Origin: Arthrobacter sp. MA-N2
GTDB lineage: Bacteria; Actinomycetota; Actinomycetes; Actinomycetales; Micrococcaceae
Assembly (NCBI RefSeq): GCF_000517125.1
Contig: NZ_KI912155.1
Span: 2,088,696-2,152,695, forward strand
Direction of reading: 5' to 3'
Length of the DNA: 64,000 nucleotides
In this document: positions 26,801-34,415 of the stretch, piece after piece
Layout: each line of letters starts with the position of its first letter
Position numbering within the stretch: position 1 is the first letter of the stretch
Made by a program: the position numbers and the translations under genes
The notes under the pieces: model-generated
Databases searched by the model: none
Told to the model about the DNA's origin: nothing
The model's input: only the letters and a program-made list of their open reading frames with translations

Positions 26801-27042
26801 CGACTTCGCCCGGAAGCCCGACGGGAAGGCGGTATCTGGACCGGGATTCGCATGGCTCGAAGGTCTTGATTTTCACACGGGATACGGCCGACGACGAAAC
26901 CGGGCTGACTGTCCCCTACACATCCCTAGGGCAAGTGGACTATGTGCAGCACTCCGGCGAGAAGCCGATTGCGATTACGTGGAAGCTCCACCGGCCGATG
27001 CCGGCGGATGTGTTTGCGACCGCGGCAGCGGTGGCACAGTGA
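23887..27042 (+). CDS. PLD-nuclease/SF2 helicase/DUF3427 protein
   Basis: The protein has 1051 residues from GTG 23887 (GTG 23869 also possible). Domains in order are a phospholipase-D-like nuclease half-site (about residues 120-270, His214-x-Lys216 and GSSNLS downstream), an SF2 helicase core with Walker A ATGTGKT (Lys345) and DEFHH box (434-438), a second RecA domain ending in QQLGRGLRRAQGK, and a long DUF3427 C-terminus. One HKD-type motif means a dimer would be needed for cleavage. Such proteins occur in mobile and defence-like regions and resemble restriction helicases. A substrate is not known. Confidence 0.9.
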   Translation: MTNFIGGEATRKLPEGLYELLNTDLLGERLAQIPEVQPIFADVDNEASADVLSRHVAAVVRQALVEAEPTERVALANKFLQGLWDSDRIAPGPTQLQSLHRPDTLKRRNLRRPTTPLSDSALLTNSKDDPNLAAELRTEIESADTVDLLCAFVRWTGLRLLQPALEQLKERGARLRVITTTYMGATERRAIDELVTRYGAEVKISYETQATRLHAKAWLFRRNSGFDTAYVGSSNLSQAALLDGLEWNVRLSSIGTPALLNKFQVTFDSYWAQRAFQSYDPERDGEKLDAALERNGGRRTAAPDAVTGLEVQPFLHQEEMLEDIEAERIKGFNHNLVVAATGTGKTVIAALDYKRLCEAAGGDLKLLFVAHRQEILKQAMRTYRDVMQDGTFGELYVGAHKPEEWKHIFASVQSLSSLGIEQLEADFFDVVVIDEFHHAMAPTYRRLLDHLQPQQLLGLTATPERGDGVDVAKQFFDGRTASELRLWDALDADLLVPFHYFGVSDDVDLSQLEWKRGNYDAAQLNNLYTGNDARAAKVIRELRDKVTSTDQMRAIGFCVSVQHAHYMAEVFNRAGIASVAVDGSTLDADRAAALERLRRQEINCIFAVDLFNEGLDLPQVDTILLLRPTQSATIFLQQLGRGLRRAQGKAVLTVMDFIGQQRREFRFDLRYRALTGYGRKELEEAVEDEFPYLPSGSQIVLDRVAQKVVLDNIKAQLRFSRAQLVRDIASYAETELETYLKQSGNDVKSIYRSTRDSWTGYLRQAGLIEGFSPLETVLSGRIDELSNADERRLLGRMAALIHVDDPERAEAYSMLVSPDAPRYAALGMREQTFARMLFYTLWDDGGGFQSYDAGLDYLRGYQFVCNEIRQIVKLGVAASKHAAKGLGAGLQHIPLLSHASYRREEILAALQYGSLELGKNVQHREGVAWCPATSTDAFFVTLNKDDKKHSATTMYKDYAISPELFHWESQNATSPGSPTGRRYLDRDSHGSKVLIFTRDTADDETGLTVPYTSLGQVDYVQHSGEKPIAITWKLHRPMPADVFATAAAVAQ

Positions 27043-27176
27043 CACCCGCAGTCGTGCAATTAGTTGGCTCCTTCGGTCGTGCTTGCAGGCAGGGCCGCGA
27101 GTGCGAACGTTGAAAGGACCTTTGCTCTTAGTTTCGGTAATCTGATTTGTACACGTTATGGCCGGGCTCCGACGTT

Positions 27177-27764
27177 TTAGGAGAGATTCTTGAACACGCC
27201 AGCCAGCCCCCTCCGTTCGCCCACCCTCACGAGTTCTCTCGCATTGACGTACCCGAGCCGCCGCCGTTCCAATCTCTTCTGCTGGCTCGGTGACGGTATC
27301 TGGGCACCCTTCGCACGGTTGCACCTGCTGCAGGCCGCAACGAAGTTCTGCAGCGACGTCGCACCGCCCTTCGACCACGGGTAGAAATGATCGCCGTGTT
27401 CCGCCGGACGGGAGCAGCGCCGGCGAAAGCCAGTCTCCATTTCGCACTGTCCGTTGGCCCGCGCCATCCCCTCTTGGCGTTGTTGGCGCGTGAAGCGACG
27501 CAGAGGGTCGCGCCGTCGCAGGTCCCTACCGCGAATGATGATGGCAACGACAACGACGGCGATGATGAGCAAGCCCGGCGTCGAAGCCGCGGCAAGGACG
27601 GCATTGAACATCGGACGCATGACGTCGATAGCCGAAGTGGGTCGCTGGTTACTCCCAGGGTGCGCGACAGCGAGGATGCATGCGGCAAAGAGCCAGATAA
27701 CTGAGCCGAACATGACGAGTCGGAGCGTTTGCCGAGTCCAGTAGATGCGCTTCAATTCCAACAT
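27177..27764 (-). CDS. Membrane-anchored HNH endonuclease
   Basis: The 195-residue protein has two hydrophobic segments (LVMFGSVIWLFAACILAVA and GLLIIAVVVVAIII, about residues 16-34 and 64-77). A cytosolic HNH domain follows: GQCEMETGFRRRCSRPAEHGDH, then YPWSKGGATSLQNFVAACSRCNRAKGA, with four zinc-type Cys, the HxxH-like His pair and the conserved Asn. HNH domains of this sort nick or cut DNA. Anchoring a DNase to the membrane would suit attack on incoming DNA or DNA turnover during uptake. It follows the PLD-helicase gene on the opposite strand. Confidence 0.85.
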   Translation of the reverse strand: MLELKRIYWTRQTLRLVMFGSVIWLFAACILAVAHPGSNQRPTSAIDVMRPMFNAVLAAASTPGLLIIAVVVVAIIIRGRDLRRRDPLRRFTRQQRQEGMARANGQCEMETGFRRRCSRPAEHGDHFYPWSKGGATSLQNFVAACSRCNRAKGAQIPSPSQQKRLERRRLGYVNARELVRVGERRGLAGVFKNLS

Positions 27765-27912
27765 CGTGCCCCCAAGAGTCTCTCAATTCCGGGCCGCATG
27801 CGACGCGCCCGGTCCAGCCAGATCCTAGCTAAGAACTCAGCCTTACGGCAGATCTGGGGTGAGTATCTTTCGCAATCAGCGCGGCCCGTAAGTAGGGCAC
27901 GGCCGGAACTGC

Positions 27913-28143
27913 CTAGTCTTTGTTTGGCGGAAACCAAGGAACCCCAGGCTTGATGCCAAGGACGAAGAAAAGAAAGATGATGCTGAACATCAGTAGGCTG
28001 GCGATTGTCGGGCTGGGTGTCCCTCCTGACGTCACCCAGAAGGCGACCCACTGCGCGGCCCACAGGCCTCCCGCCGAGGCCACAACAAGGTACAGCTGCC
28101 CCCGTAATGTCCTAGGCGCTAGCAATTTATGTTTAACCGACAA
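27913..28143 (-). CDS. Small two-helix membrane protein
   Basis: The 76-residue product has two predicted membrane helices (LYLVVASAGGLWAAQWVAFWV and TIASLLMFSIIFLFFVLGI). The start is TTG 28143, supported by GGAG 8 nt upstream. I recognise no family. It lies in a run of small minus-strand membrane proteins (27177-29073) between the helicase and the Mg ATPase, which may be co-regulated or a patchwork of genes. Confidence 0.6.
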   Translation of the reverse strand: MSVKHKLLAPRTLRGQLYLVVASAGGLWAAQWVAFWVTSGGTPSPTIASLLMFSIIFLFFVLGIKPGVPWFPPNKD

Positions 28144-28273
28144 CGGCCCGGCTCCGATCTTTTACTCTTATCCCTAAGGAGAGCCCTCAGCCGAGGTGTT
28201 CGCCTCTAAAAAGAACTGCTTTGACCGGCTTTTCCTGCCGATGACGGTGAATTGCCGGAACGCCCCAAAAGAT

Positions 28274-28459
28274 TTACGCGAACGCTATAACCGGGTATCC
28301 AGTCCACAGCGGTCCAAGCACATCGCGAACGGGGCTGATAAAAATCATGACCTGGCCCAGCAGCACTAATGCGAGTGTCAGCCAGTTGTTGACCTTGCTG
28401 GCATTAAATCTCGAATTGTTGACGCAACCTCCTCCGGATGTGCAGTTGAGATGATCCAT
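28274..28459 (-). CDS. Possible small membrane protein
   Basis: This 61-codon frame from ATG 28459 overlaps the end of the preceding gene by 82 bp in another frame. It has one clear hydrophobic segment (WLTLALVLLGQVMIFISPV) after a polar N-terminus. No ribosome site stands out and the overlap is long, so the call is weak. It would be cotranscribed with the gene at 28378. Confidence 0.35.
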   Translation of the reverse strand: MDHLNCTSGGGCVNNSRFNASKVNNWLTLALVLLGQVMIFISPVRDVLGPLWTGYPVIAFA

Positions 28460-28782
28460 CGCCGACCGACCGTTTCCAAGGCGATCGCAGGCCCTCCCAC
28501 TAGTACCCCTCGAGTGTTCTTTCCGAGAAAGCGAATGCCGTATCCCTCTGAAACGGATGTATCCCGGGCCGTAGTTACAGCCAAGACTTCTGAGATCGGA
28601 ATCGCTGTTGAATAGAACGGCGCGCAGCGTACGACGATTCTCTCTTCAGCTGTCGCGATGGAGACGGTCATCCGAACAATCGTCCAGGTCAGCACCGCGA
28701 TCCCGGCGGCCACGAGGAGCCCGGTCAAGAAGATGCCCGCGGCCAAGGCAGACACGACCAGAACTATGACTGAAGCGCCCAC
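28378..28782 (-). CDS. Membrane protein, PH-domain-like
   Basis: The 134-residue protein has two adjoining N-terminal hydrophobic segments (SVIVLVVSALAAGIFLTGLLVAAGIAVLTWTIV). A soluble C-terminal part resembles a bacterial PH-like domain: TAEERIVVRCAPFYSTAIPISEVLAVTT, then GIRFLGKNTRGVLVGGPAIALETVGRRWIIST. Function unknown. It lies in the run of small minus-strand membrane protein genes. Confidence 0.7.
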   Translation of the reverse strand: MGASVIVLVVSALAAGIFLTGLLVAAGIAVLTWTIVRMTVSIATAEERIVVRCAPFYSTAIPISEVLAVTTARDTSVSEGYGIRFLGKNTRGVLVGGPAIALETVGRRWIISTAHPEEVASTIRDLMPARSTTG

Positions 28783-28860
28783 AATTCCCAGATCAAGCGT
28801 TGGGAACTACCCGCCAGTCGCGCCCGCGATATCAGCACGTCTTCCCCCAATGCCCTACCT

Positions 28861-29073
28861 TCACTTCGCCTGCTTCCTGTAGACGAACCACGTCGCAAGG
28901 CTCGCTCCAGCCGCGGCAAGGGACAGCACGCCCATAACCAGGTTGTTGAAGAACCCAATGATGGCGGCAGCCGAAGAAATGACGACCGCGGAGAGAGTCA
29001 GAAATTTCATCAACAGCAAAATAAGACCGACCCATCCCGTATACGTGTGCGGTAGGTCCGATCTCAGTGGCAT
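28861..29073 (-). CDS. Small two-helix membrane protein
   Basis: A 70-residue product from ATG 29073 is preferred over a 134-codon extension to 29265, because the extra part is Arg/Trp-rich and non-protein-like. Two membrane helices are clear (WVGLILLLMKFLTLSAVVISSAAAI and LVMGVLSLAAAGASLATWFV) with a basic end. GGAG lies 10 nt upstream. Family not recognised. Confidence 0.55.
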   Translation of the reverse strand: MPLRSDLPHTYTGWVGLILLLMKFLTLSAVVISSAAAIIGFFNNLVMGVLSLAAAGASLATWFVYRKQAK

Positions 29074-29280
29074 TCGATCGAAACTCCGTGCGAAAAGAAG
29101 CAAACTCAGTGCTCGCAGGCGAGCTCCTCCGTGAAGCCGAGTCCACCAATCGCCCGCTCCCAGCCACCCCCGTAACCCAAGCCACGACACCCTCTCGCGC
29201 GCCCCAAGCACCCACCCCCAAGCCGTACTCTTATCCAGGGGAGCAGACTCCCTCAGGCGACGCATTCGAACGGATACGGC

Positions 29281-31968
29281 ATGTCAGATCTCAAACTCCA
29301 GGAGCGGCACTCCACACAGCTGCCAATCACCGAGGCCGCGTGCCTTCAGCCGGACCAAGTACTGGATCACCTGGGCTCCAGCCCAGCCGGCCTGACAAAC
29401 CAAGAAGCCTCGGAACGCCTGGCGGAAATCGGTCCGAACGCCGTGCGGACGCACCGGGCCAACGGCTGGGCGGTGTTGGGCCGGCAGTTCGCGAGCCCCA
29501 TCCTGATCCTGCTGATCATCACAGCCGGGCTGTCCCTCTTCTTGGGCGATGCCACCAATTCGATCGTGATCGGCGTGATCCTCCTGGTCAGCGTCGGTTT
29601 GGGCTTCACTAACGAATTCCGCGCCGAACGCGCCTCCGAAGCCTTGCACTCCCGGGTGACACACCGCGCCGTGGTGCTCCGCGAGGGGACCACACAGGAC
29701 GTGAACGTCACAGACCTGGTGCCCGGCGACGTCGTACACCTGAGTCTGGGCGCGATCGTCCCCGCCGACATCCGCCTCCTGAGCACCAAGAACCTCCTCT
29801 GCGACGAAAGCATCCTGACGGGGGAGTCCCTCCCCGCCGGCAAGGATCCGGCCCCCGTGGCACACGGAGCGGCGCTGGGCGACCTCGCATCCTGCGTCTT
29901 CATGGGAACCGTCATCCAATCCGGCGGCTGCACCGGTGTGGTGGTGGCCACCGGCGGCCGCGCCGAATTCGGCCGGATTGCGCTGGGCCTGGGGGAGCGG
30001 CAGCCCCAAACCGAATTCCAGCTCGGGCTGAAACGGTTCTCCTTCCTTCTTCTACAGGTGGCCATCGCGCTTACTACGCTGATCTTCATTGCGAACCTCC
30101 TGCTGCACCGCCCGCTGATCGAGTCGCTGCTGTTCTCCCTGGCAATCGCCGTCGGCATTACGCCGCAGCTGCTGCCCGCCGTCGTGAGCACCAGCCTCGC
30201 CACCGGCACCCGCCAACTGGCTCGCCGCAAAGTCCTCGTCAAACGACTCGTCTGCATCGAGGACCTCGGCGACATGGACATCCTGGTCACCGACAAGACC
30301 GGCACCCTCACCGAGGGGCGCATCAGCTTCACCGGCGCGCTGCCCGCCTCACCGGACCTGTCCGACGTCGAACTCCTCACCTTGGGCCTGCTGGCCACCG
30401 AAACCGATTACGCCGAAGCCAAACAATCCACGGCCGGGCAGAACCCGCTGGACGCCGCACTGTGGGAAAGCGGCGGGGCCGCCTTCGATCCCGCGCGTTT
30501 TGAGCGCCTCGACCTGATCGACTTTGACCACCAGCGCCGGCGCACCAGCGTACTTGTGCGCGAAGCCGGCGGCCCGGCACGGCTGGTCACCAAAGGCGCC
30601 CCGGAAAACATCCTCGCCCTCTGCGGGCCAACGTCGCCTAGCGTGCAGGCCTTGCTGGATGAACAGTTCGACGCCGGATCGCGGGTGGTGGCGGTAGCCA
30701 CCCGCCCAGCCACCGGGCTCAGCAGCATCACGCCCGACGACGAAAAGGACCTGGTGCTGGCCGGCTTCCTCGTGTTCCTCGACCGGCCCAAGGCAAACGC
30801 GAAAGCGTCCCTGGACCAGCTCGCCGCGCTGGGTATCGCCGTGAAAATCGCCACCGGGGACAACGCCAAAGTCGCCGAAAAAGTGTGTTCCGAACTCGGC
30901 GTGATTTCGGGCGGAACCCTCACCGGCGCGGACGTGGACGCACTGTCCGATGCCGAGCTCGCCGCCACCGCCCGGAAAGCCACCATCTTCGCCCGCGTCT
31001 CGCCAGAGCAAAAGGCCCGCATCATCAGCTTGCTGCGCCAAAGCGGCGGGGCAGTAGGCTTCATGGGTGACGGCGTCAACGACGCACTGGCCCTTCACAA
31101 AGCGGACATCGGGATCTCCGTGGACAGCGCTACCGACGTCGCCAAGGACGCGGCCGACATTGTGCTTTTGGAAAAGGACCTTGGCGTGCTGGCCGAAGGC
31201 GTGATGGAGGGCCGGAGGATCTTCGCGAACACCATCAAATACGTGCTCATGGGAACGTCGAGCAACTTCGGCAACATGTTTAGCGCGGCCACCGCATCCG
31301 TGGTGCTGAGCTTCCTGCCCATGCTGCCGGGACAGATCCTGCTCAACAACCTGCTGTACGACAGCGGCCAGTTGGCCATCCCGGGCGACCGCGTGGACAA
31401 GGAACAACTGCTGGCCCCATCGCATTGGAACATCGCCTTCATCCGACGCTTCATGTTCCTCTTCGGGCCGATCAGCTCAGTCTTCGATTTTGCGACCTTC
31501 GGGCTCATGTTGTTCGTCTTCAACGCCGTCCCGGGGGAGTTCCGGGCGGGTTGGTTCATCGAATCCATTGCGACGCAGACCCTCATCATTTTCGCCATCA
31601 GGACCCGGCGGGTTCCATTCTTGCGCAGCCGGCCATCGCTTGGCCTGCTGAGTGCATCCTTGGGAGTGGTAGCCGCCGGTATCTTCTTGCCGTTGTCACC
31701 GCTGGCCGGGCTGCTGGGCTTCGATCCCTTGCCTGTGCCATTCTTCCTGGCGCTGCTGGGAATGGTGGTCTTGTATATGGTCCTCGTGGAGCTCGCCAAG
31801 AGCTGGTTCTTCTCCCGGACGGCGCAGCAAGCGCCACCCCTCACGGCGCCCGTCCGCCGTCGTCCGGATACCCACCACATCTCCCGCCGCGCCTCCCGCT
31901 TCAGCGTGCCGGTCGTCGCGGTTGTCCCGGGGCGTCCGGTTCGCAGGCGACGGAAGGCAGCGGCCTAG
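29281..31968 (+). CDS. mgtA: Mg2+-importing P-type ATPase (MgtA/MgtB type)
   Basis: The 895-residue P3B-type ATPase has an N-terminal cation-ATPase domain, actuator loop ESILTGESLP, the transmembrane motif of the magnesium branch (GITPQLLPAVVSTSLATGTRQLARRKVLVKRL), the phosphorylation site DKTGT with Asp338, and the hinge GDGVND (596-601). A further run of C-terminal helices follows. It imports Mg2+ (possibly Ni2+) at the expense of ATP. Its stop overlaps the convergent gene's stop by 4 bp (CTAG). No magnesium riboswitch is seen upstream, where other genes lie close. Confidence 0.93.
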   Translation: MSDLKLQERHSTQLPITEAACLQPDQVLDHLGSSPAGLTNQEASERLAEIGPNAVRTHRANGWAVLGRQFASPILILLIITAGLSLFLGDATNSIVIGVILLVSVGLGFTNEFRAERASEALHSRVTHRAVVLREGTTQDVNVTDLVPGDVVHLSLGAIVPADIRLLSTKNLLCDESILTGESLPAGKDPAPVAHGAALGDLASCVFMGTVIQSGGCTGVVVATGGRAEFGRIALGLGERQPQTEFQLGLKRFSFLLLQVAIALTTLIFIANLLLHRPLIESLLFSLAIAVGITPQLLPAVVSTSLATGTRQLARRKVLVKRLVCIEDLGDMDILVTDKTGTLTEGRISFTGALPASPDLSDVELLTLGLLATETDYAEAKQSTAGQNPLDAALWESGGAAFDPARFERLDLIDFDHQRRRTSVLVREAGGPARLVTKGAPENILALCGPTSPSVQALLDEQFDAGSRVVAVATRPATGLSSITPDDEKDLVLAGFLVFLDRPKANAKASLDQLAALGIAVKIATGDNAKVAEKVCSELGVISGGTLTGADVDALSDAELAATARKATIFARVSPEQKARIISLLRQSGGAVGFMGDGVNDALALHKADIGISVDSATDVAKDAADIVLLEKDLGVLAEGVMEGRRIFANTIKYVLMGTSSNFGNMFSAATASVVLSFLPMLPGQILLNNLLYDSGQLAIPGDRVDKEQLLAPSHWNIAFIRRFMFLFGPISSVFDFATFGLMLFVFNAVPGEFRAGWFIESIATQTLIIFAIRTRRVPFLRSRPSLGLLSASLGVVAAGIFLPLSPLAGLLGFDPLPVPFFLALLGMVVLYMVLVELAKSWFFSRTAQQAPPLTAPVRRRPDTHHISRRASRFSVPVVAVVPGRPVRRRRKAAA

Positions 31969-32324
31969 GATTCCGGCGTCTGCTCCGGTGGCTGCTGTGG
32001 TCCGGGCCCGGGCCCGGGGTCTTGGCTTGGATCTTGGATGGATTCTTGCTTGGGGGAGCCGCCATCCACGCCGAGCTCATCGGAGTAGGGGACATGACCC
32101 TGCGGGAAATTGTCTATGAGTTCGTTGACGGCCATCGCCAGCAGGTCACGTTGCAAGACGGGGAGGGAGAGGAGTCCTTGGAGATACCCTTCCACCTCGT
32201 ACTCGCCAACTTCGCCGCCCAGGCTGAAGTACTTGAGCCAGAGTTCGCCGACGGTGATGTGTGCTGACTTCATGGCAGCGGCCAGCATGCGCTGTTGTTG
32301 TAGTTCCTGCGGATCGAAGCCCAT
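31965..32324 (-). CDS. Hypothetical protein with Pro/Gln-rich tail
   Basis: The 119-residue product starts from ATG 32324 (MGFDPQELQQQRM); an upstream frame to 32375 is possible. A helical N-terminal half (HITVGELWLKYFSLGG and a LLSLPVLQRDLLAMAVNELIDNF segment) precedes a disordered tail rich in Pro, Gly and Gln. No family is recognised. It is a minus-strand neighbour of the GAF-ANTAR regulator. Confidence 0.65.
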   Translation of the reverse strand: MGFDPQELQQQRMLAAAMKSAHITVGELWLKYFSLGGEVGEYEVEGYLQGLLSLPVLQRDLLAMAVNELIDNFPQGHVPYSDELGVDGGSPKQESIQDPSQDPGPGPGPQQPPEQTPES

Positions 32325-32555
32325 GGGGCTGGCCTTAGTCCAGAGCCGCCGGAATCCCGGCGACGAGATCGGCACCGATCTGGCCCAATGTGCTGTTCTG
32401 CCGCCGGCTCTGGCGCATCAGTTCAGCAAAGGCCATGTCAATGGTCAGTGAGTGGCGCTGCATCACGGATCTGTTGCTACGTCCTGGACGATCACCGTCT
32501 CCTCCATTGCCCAAGCGGTCAGTCACGGTCCTTGGCCAGGTCATATTGATGGGCA

Positions 32556-33335
32556 CTATTCGTCGAAGTATGCTGCTGAGTCTGTCTCGCCCGAAACCGA
32601 GGCGATGACGTTTGCGGCTATATCCCTGAGTTTGACGTTTCGACTGTTCGACGCCCGGGTCAACACCTTGATAGCAGTATCGCGTCCGCATCGATTTTGC
32701 GCCATGACAATGCCCACAGCCGTATCGATCGTCGAACGGGACTGCATGGCCGCCGTGAGATCGTCCCGGGCGTGACGCAGCTGGGAGATCGTCAATGCCA
32801 GGCGCAGCGACTTGGACGCACTATGGGCAAATTCTTCCGCGGCAGTAATATCCGGAGCCGAAAACCCGCGCCGGACAGCCGAGTAGAGGTTCATGACGGC
32901 TTCGGCTTCACCAGCCACGTCAAGCGGCACAGCCAGGATCGATCCAATGCCGTTCTGCCGAACAACCTCCACATAGTCACGCCACCGTCTTTCATTGCGG
33001 GTCTCGGCTACAAGAATCACCGAATGGCTCTGCAAGGCCGTGAGGCAAGGACCATCGCCGAAGTCAATCTGCAATTCATCGAGCGCATGCACTCTTTCAT
33101 CGCTGCTGGCAGTGGCAACCCCATTCTTCCTCGTCTTGAGGGTGACCCCGCAGGAGACATCGTTGGATGCAGTTGAAAGAGTGGCCGCAGCCAAGGTGAC
33201 CAAGTGAGCGAGGAAGTCCTCAACGCCGACGCTCTCCAAGACAAGATCCTGGAGAGCGGTGCCAAGGTCCTGCTCCGGGTGAGCGACCCTTCCAGTCAAC
33301 GCGTTGTGGGCTTGCCATGGCTCTAAAGTGGTCAT
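32556..33335 (-). CDS. GAF-ANTAR domain regulator
   Basis: The 259-residue protein has an N-terminal GAF sensor domain (about residues 35-175: VEDFLAHLVTLAAATL, FGDGPCLTALQSHSVILV, GSILAVPLDVAGEAEAVMNLY) and a C-terminal ANTAR RNA-binding domain (about 195-250: DLTAAMQSRSTIDTAVGIVMAQNRC, AIKVLTRASNSRNVKLRDIA). ANTAR proteins act by antitermination at double hairpins in mRNA leaders. ATG 33335 overlaps the stop of a small upstream frame (TCATGA), hinting at coupling. Confidence 0.9.
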   Translation of the reverse strand: MTTLEPWQAHNALTGRVAHPEQDLGTALQDLVLESVGVEDFLAHLVTLAAATLSTASNDVSCGVTLKTRKNGVATASSDERVHALDELQIDFGDGPCLTALQSHSVILVAETRNERRWRDYVEVVRQNGIGSILAVPLDVAGEAEAVMNLYSAVRRGFSAPDITAAEEFAHSASKSLRLALTISQLRHARDDLTAAMQSRSTIDTAVGIVMAQNRCGRDTAIKVLTRASNSRNVKLRDIAANVIASVSGETDSAAYFDE

Positions 33336-33649
33336 GAGTCTGCCATCCTCTCGGTATCCAATTCCTGCATCGCCAACGCCAGGGGGTCCATTTGGGACGG
33401 CGGGCAATTCAAGGCCGCACGCGACGATGAGTCTGTTTGGATGGGTACTGCCAGCGCGTATCGCTTTTCGTCCAACCGCTGCGCCGCAACGGTACTGCTG
33501 GCCACCGTTGAAGGGCGCAGGATTCCCGCCCTGAGCCTCTGGCCATGCTTGTTCGCACGCTCCACGGCCCTGATATTCGATCTCCGGATCCGAACGAACA
33601 TCCCGAAATCTCCTAATTTCGACACTACGCCCTCGCGGGAACTTTGCAC
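33332..33649 (-). CDS. Possible small protein coupled to GAF-ANTAR gene
   Basis: This 105-codon minus-strand frame from ATG 33649 has an ATGA overlap with the GAF-ANTAR start. The product is hydrophilic and basic at the N-terminus and ends PLALAMQELDTERMADS. I recognise no family and no strong ribosome site. The overlap is the main support; the frame could be fortuitous in this otherwise gene-free stretch (33336-33778). Confidence 0.35.
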   Translation of the reverse strand: MQSSREGVVSKLGDFGMFVRIRRSNIRAVERANKHGQRLRAGILRPSTVASSTVAAQRLDEKRYALAVPIQTDSSSRAALNCPPSQMDPLALAMQELDTERMADS

Positions 33650-33778
33650 GCAGGGCGTCCACCGGTCCGCTTACTGGTCGAAACAAAGACCCAAGGATTG
33701 ACATGACGTAAGTCACATTCTATATGCTGGTATCAGTCAAGCAGCTGGCTTTCTCGATTTCGAATGAGGAAGTTCGTT

Positions 33779-34180
33779 ATGGCACCGATTCAACGCAGCC
33801 ACCCCCGCTTTCATGGTCAGAAGGCTGGCCACATCGATGTTCGCGTTGCACAGCGCGGCGCGAAGTGGGCACAGGATCCCACCAGCGAACCGTGGCGGGG
33901 ATACCTACCCCGGCAAAGCGCGATTCAAGAACTATTTCGGCGGTGGCCATCCGTGCCTTCGCGCGAACTGGAACGCATCCGTCGCGTGCTGCTTCACTGT
34001 GACGAACTAGCCCACCCGGCCGCAACCCACCGACTCTCCGAACCGGCCCGGGCGTTGCTTGACCTCGTGACGGGCGAGCTGGAGCGGCGGCGCGAAGGAA
34101 ATCATCAACCGTCCAGCAATACTCCGGTGGGCGGACTGTCCAAGCCTTCCCCCGCACGCCGTCACGGAGAACTTCTCTGA
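33779..34180 (+). CDS. Hypothetical protein, basic and hydrophilic
   Basis: The 133-residue protein starts from ATG 33779 with GAGGA upstream. It is rich in Arg, Pro and Ser, with a central helical part (AIQELFRRWPSVPSRELERIRRVLLHCDELAHPA and LSEPARALLDLVTGELERRR) and disordered ends. No family is recognised. Its stop overlaps the start of the next small gene (TGATG), so the two are probably translated together. Confidence 0.6.
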   Translation: MAPIQRSHPRFHGQKAGHIDVRVAQRGAKWAQDPTSEPWRGYLPRQSAIQELFRRWPSVPSRELERIRRVLLHCDELAHPAATHRLSEPARALLDLVTGELERRREGNHQPSSNTPVGGLSKPSPARRHGELL

Positions 34181-34359
34181 TGGCGGGACATTTTGAAGTG
34201 TTCACTGACAACGGCGGCAGCTGCAGGGTAAGGCTTGTTGACAACTTCGGAAAAGTGATTGCCTTCTCGGCCCCCTTCCGAGACACCGACGCTGCAGCCC
34301 GTGCGATCTACACCTTCCGTGAAATCGCGGCGAGCGGACTGATTGAAGACCACACTTAG
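34180..34359 (+). CDS. DUF1508/YegP-like small protein
   Basis: A 59-residue product starts at ATG 34180, overlapping the preceding stop (TGATG). The sequence begins MAGHFEVFTDNGGSCRVRLVD and continues NFGKVIAFSAPFRDTDAAARAIYTFREIAAS. This matches the single-repeat pattern of DUF1508 (YegP-like), a short beta-hairpin-helix module: an F-x-V-F strand, a G-x-V turn and a helix with AARAI. Function unknown, with stress links in relatives. Cytosolic; easily missed because of its size. Confidence 0.82.
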   Translation: MAGHFEVFTDNGGSCRVRLVDNFGKVIAFSAPFRDTDAAARAIYTFREIAASGLIEDHT

Positions 34360-34415
34360 GTTCTGAGCCGCTCCACCTGCATCAGCACGGTCACCTTGTG
34401 ATGCGTTGCGGGTCC

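Noticed and set aside
25225..26853. 542-codon minus-strand frame in the helicase gene
   Set aside because: It is antisense to conserved helicase motifs and has no recognisable domain of its own.
28832..29221. 129-codon minus-strand frame overlapping the small membrane protein
   Set aside because: No hydrophobic or domain pattern; the overlapping frame has clear membrane helices and a ribosome site.
29074..29280. Magnesium-sensing leader before mgtA
   Set aside because: No conserved M-box-like pattern could be recognised and the space is only about 200 bp with another gene's upstream region in it.
30349..31425. 358-codon minus-strand frame in the Mg ATPase
   Set aside because: Antisense to the P-type ATPase domain motifs; no independent support.
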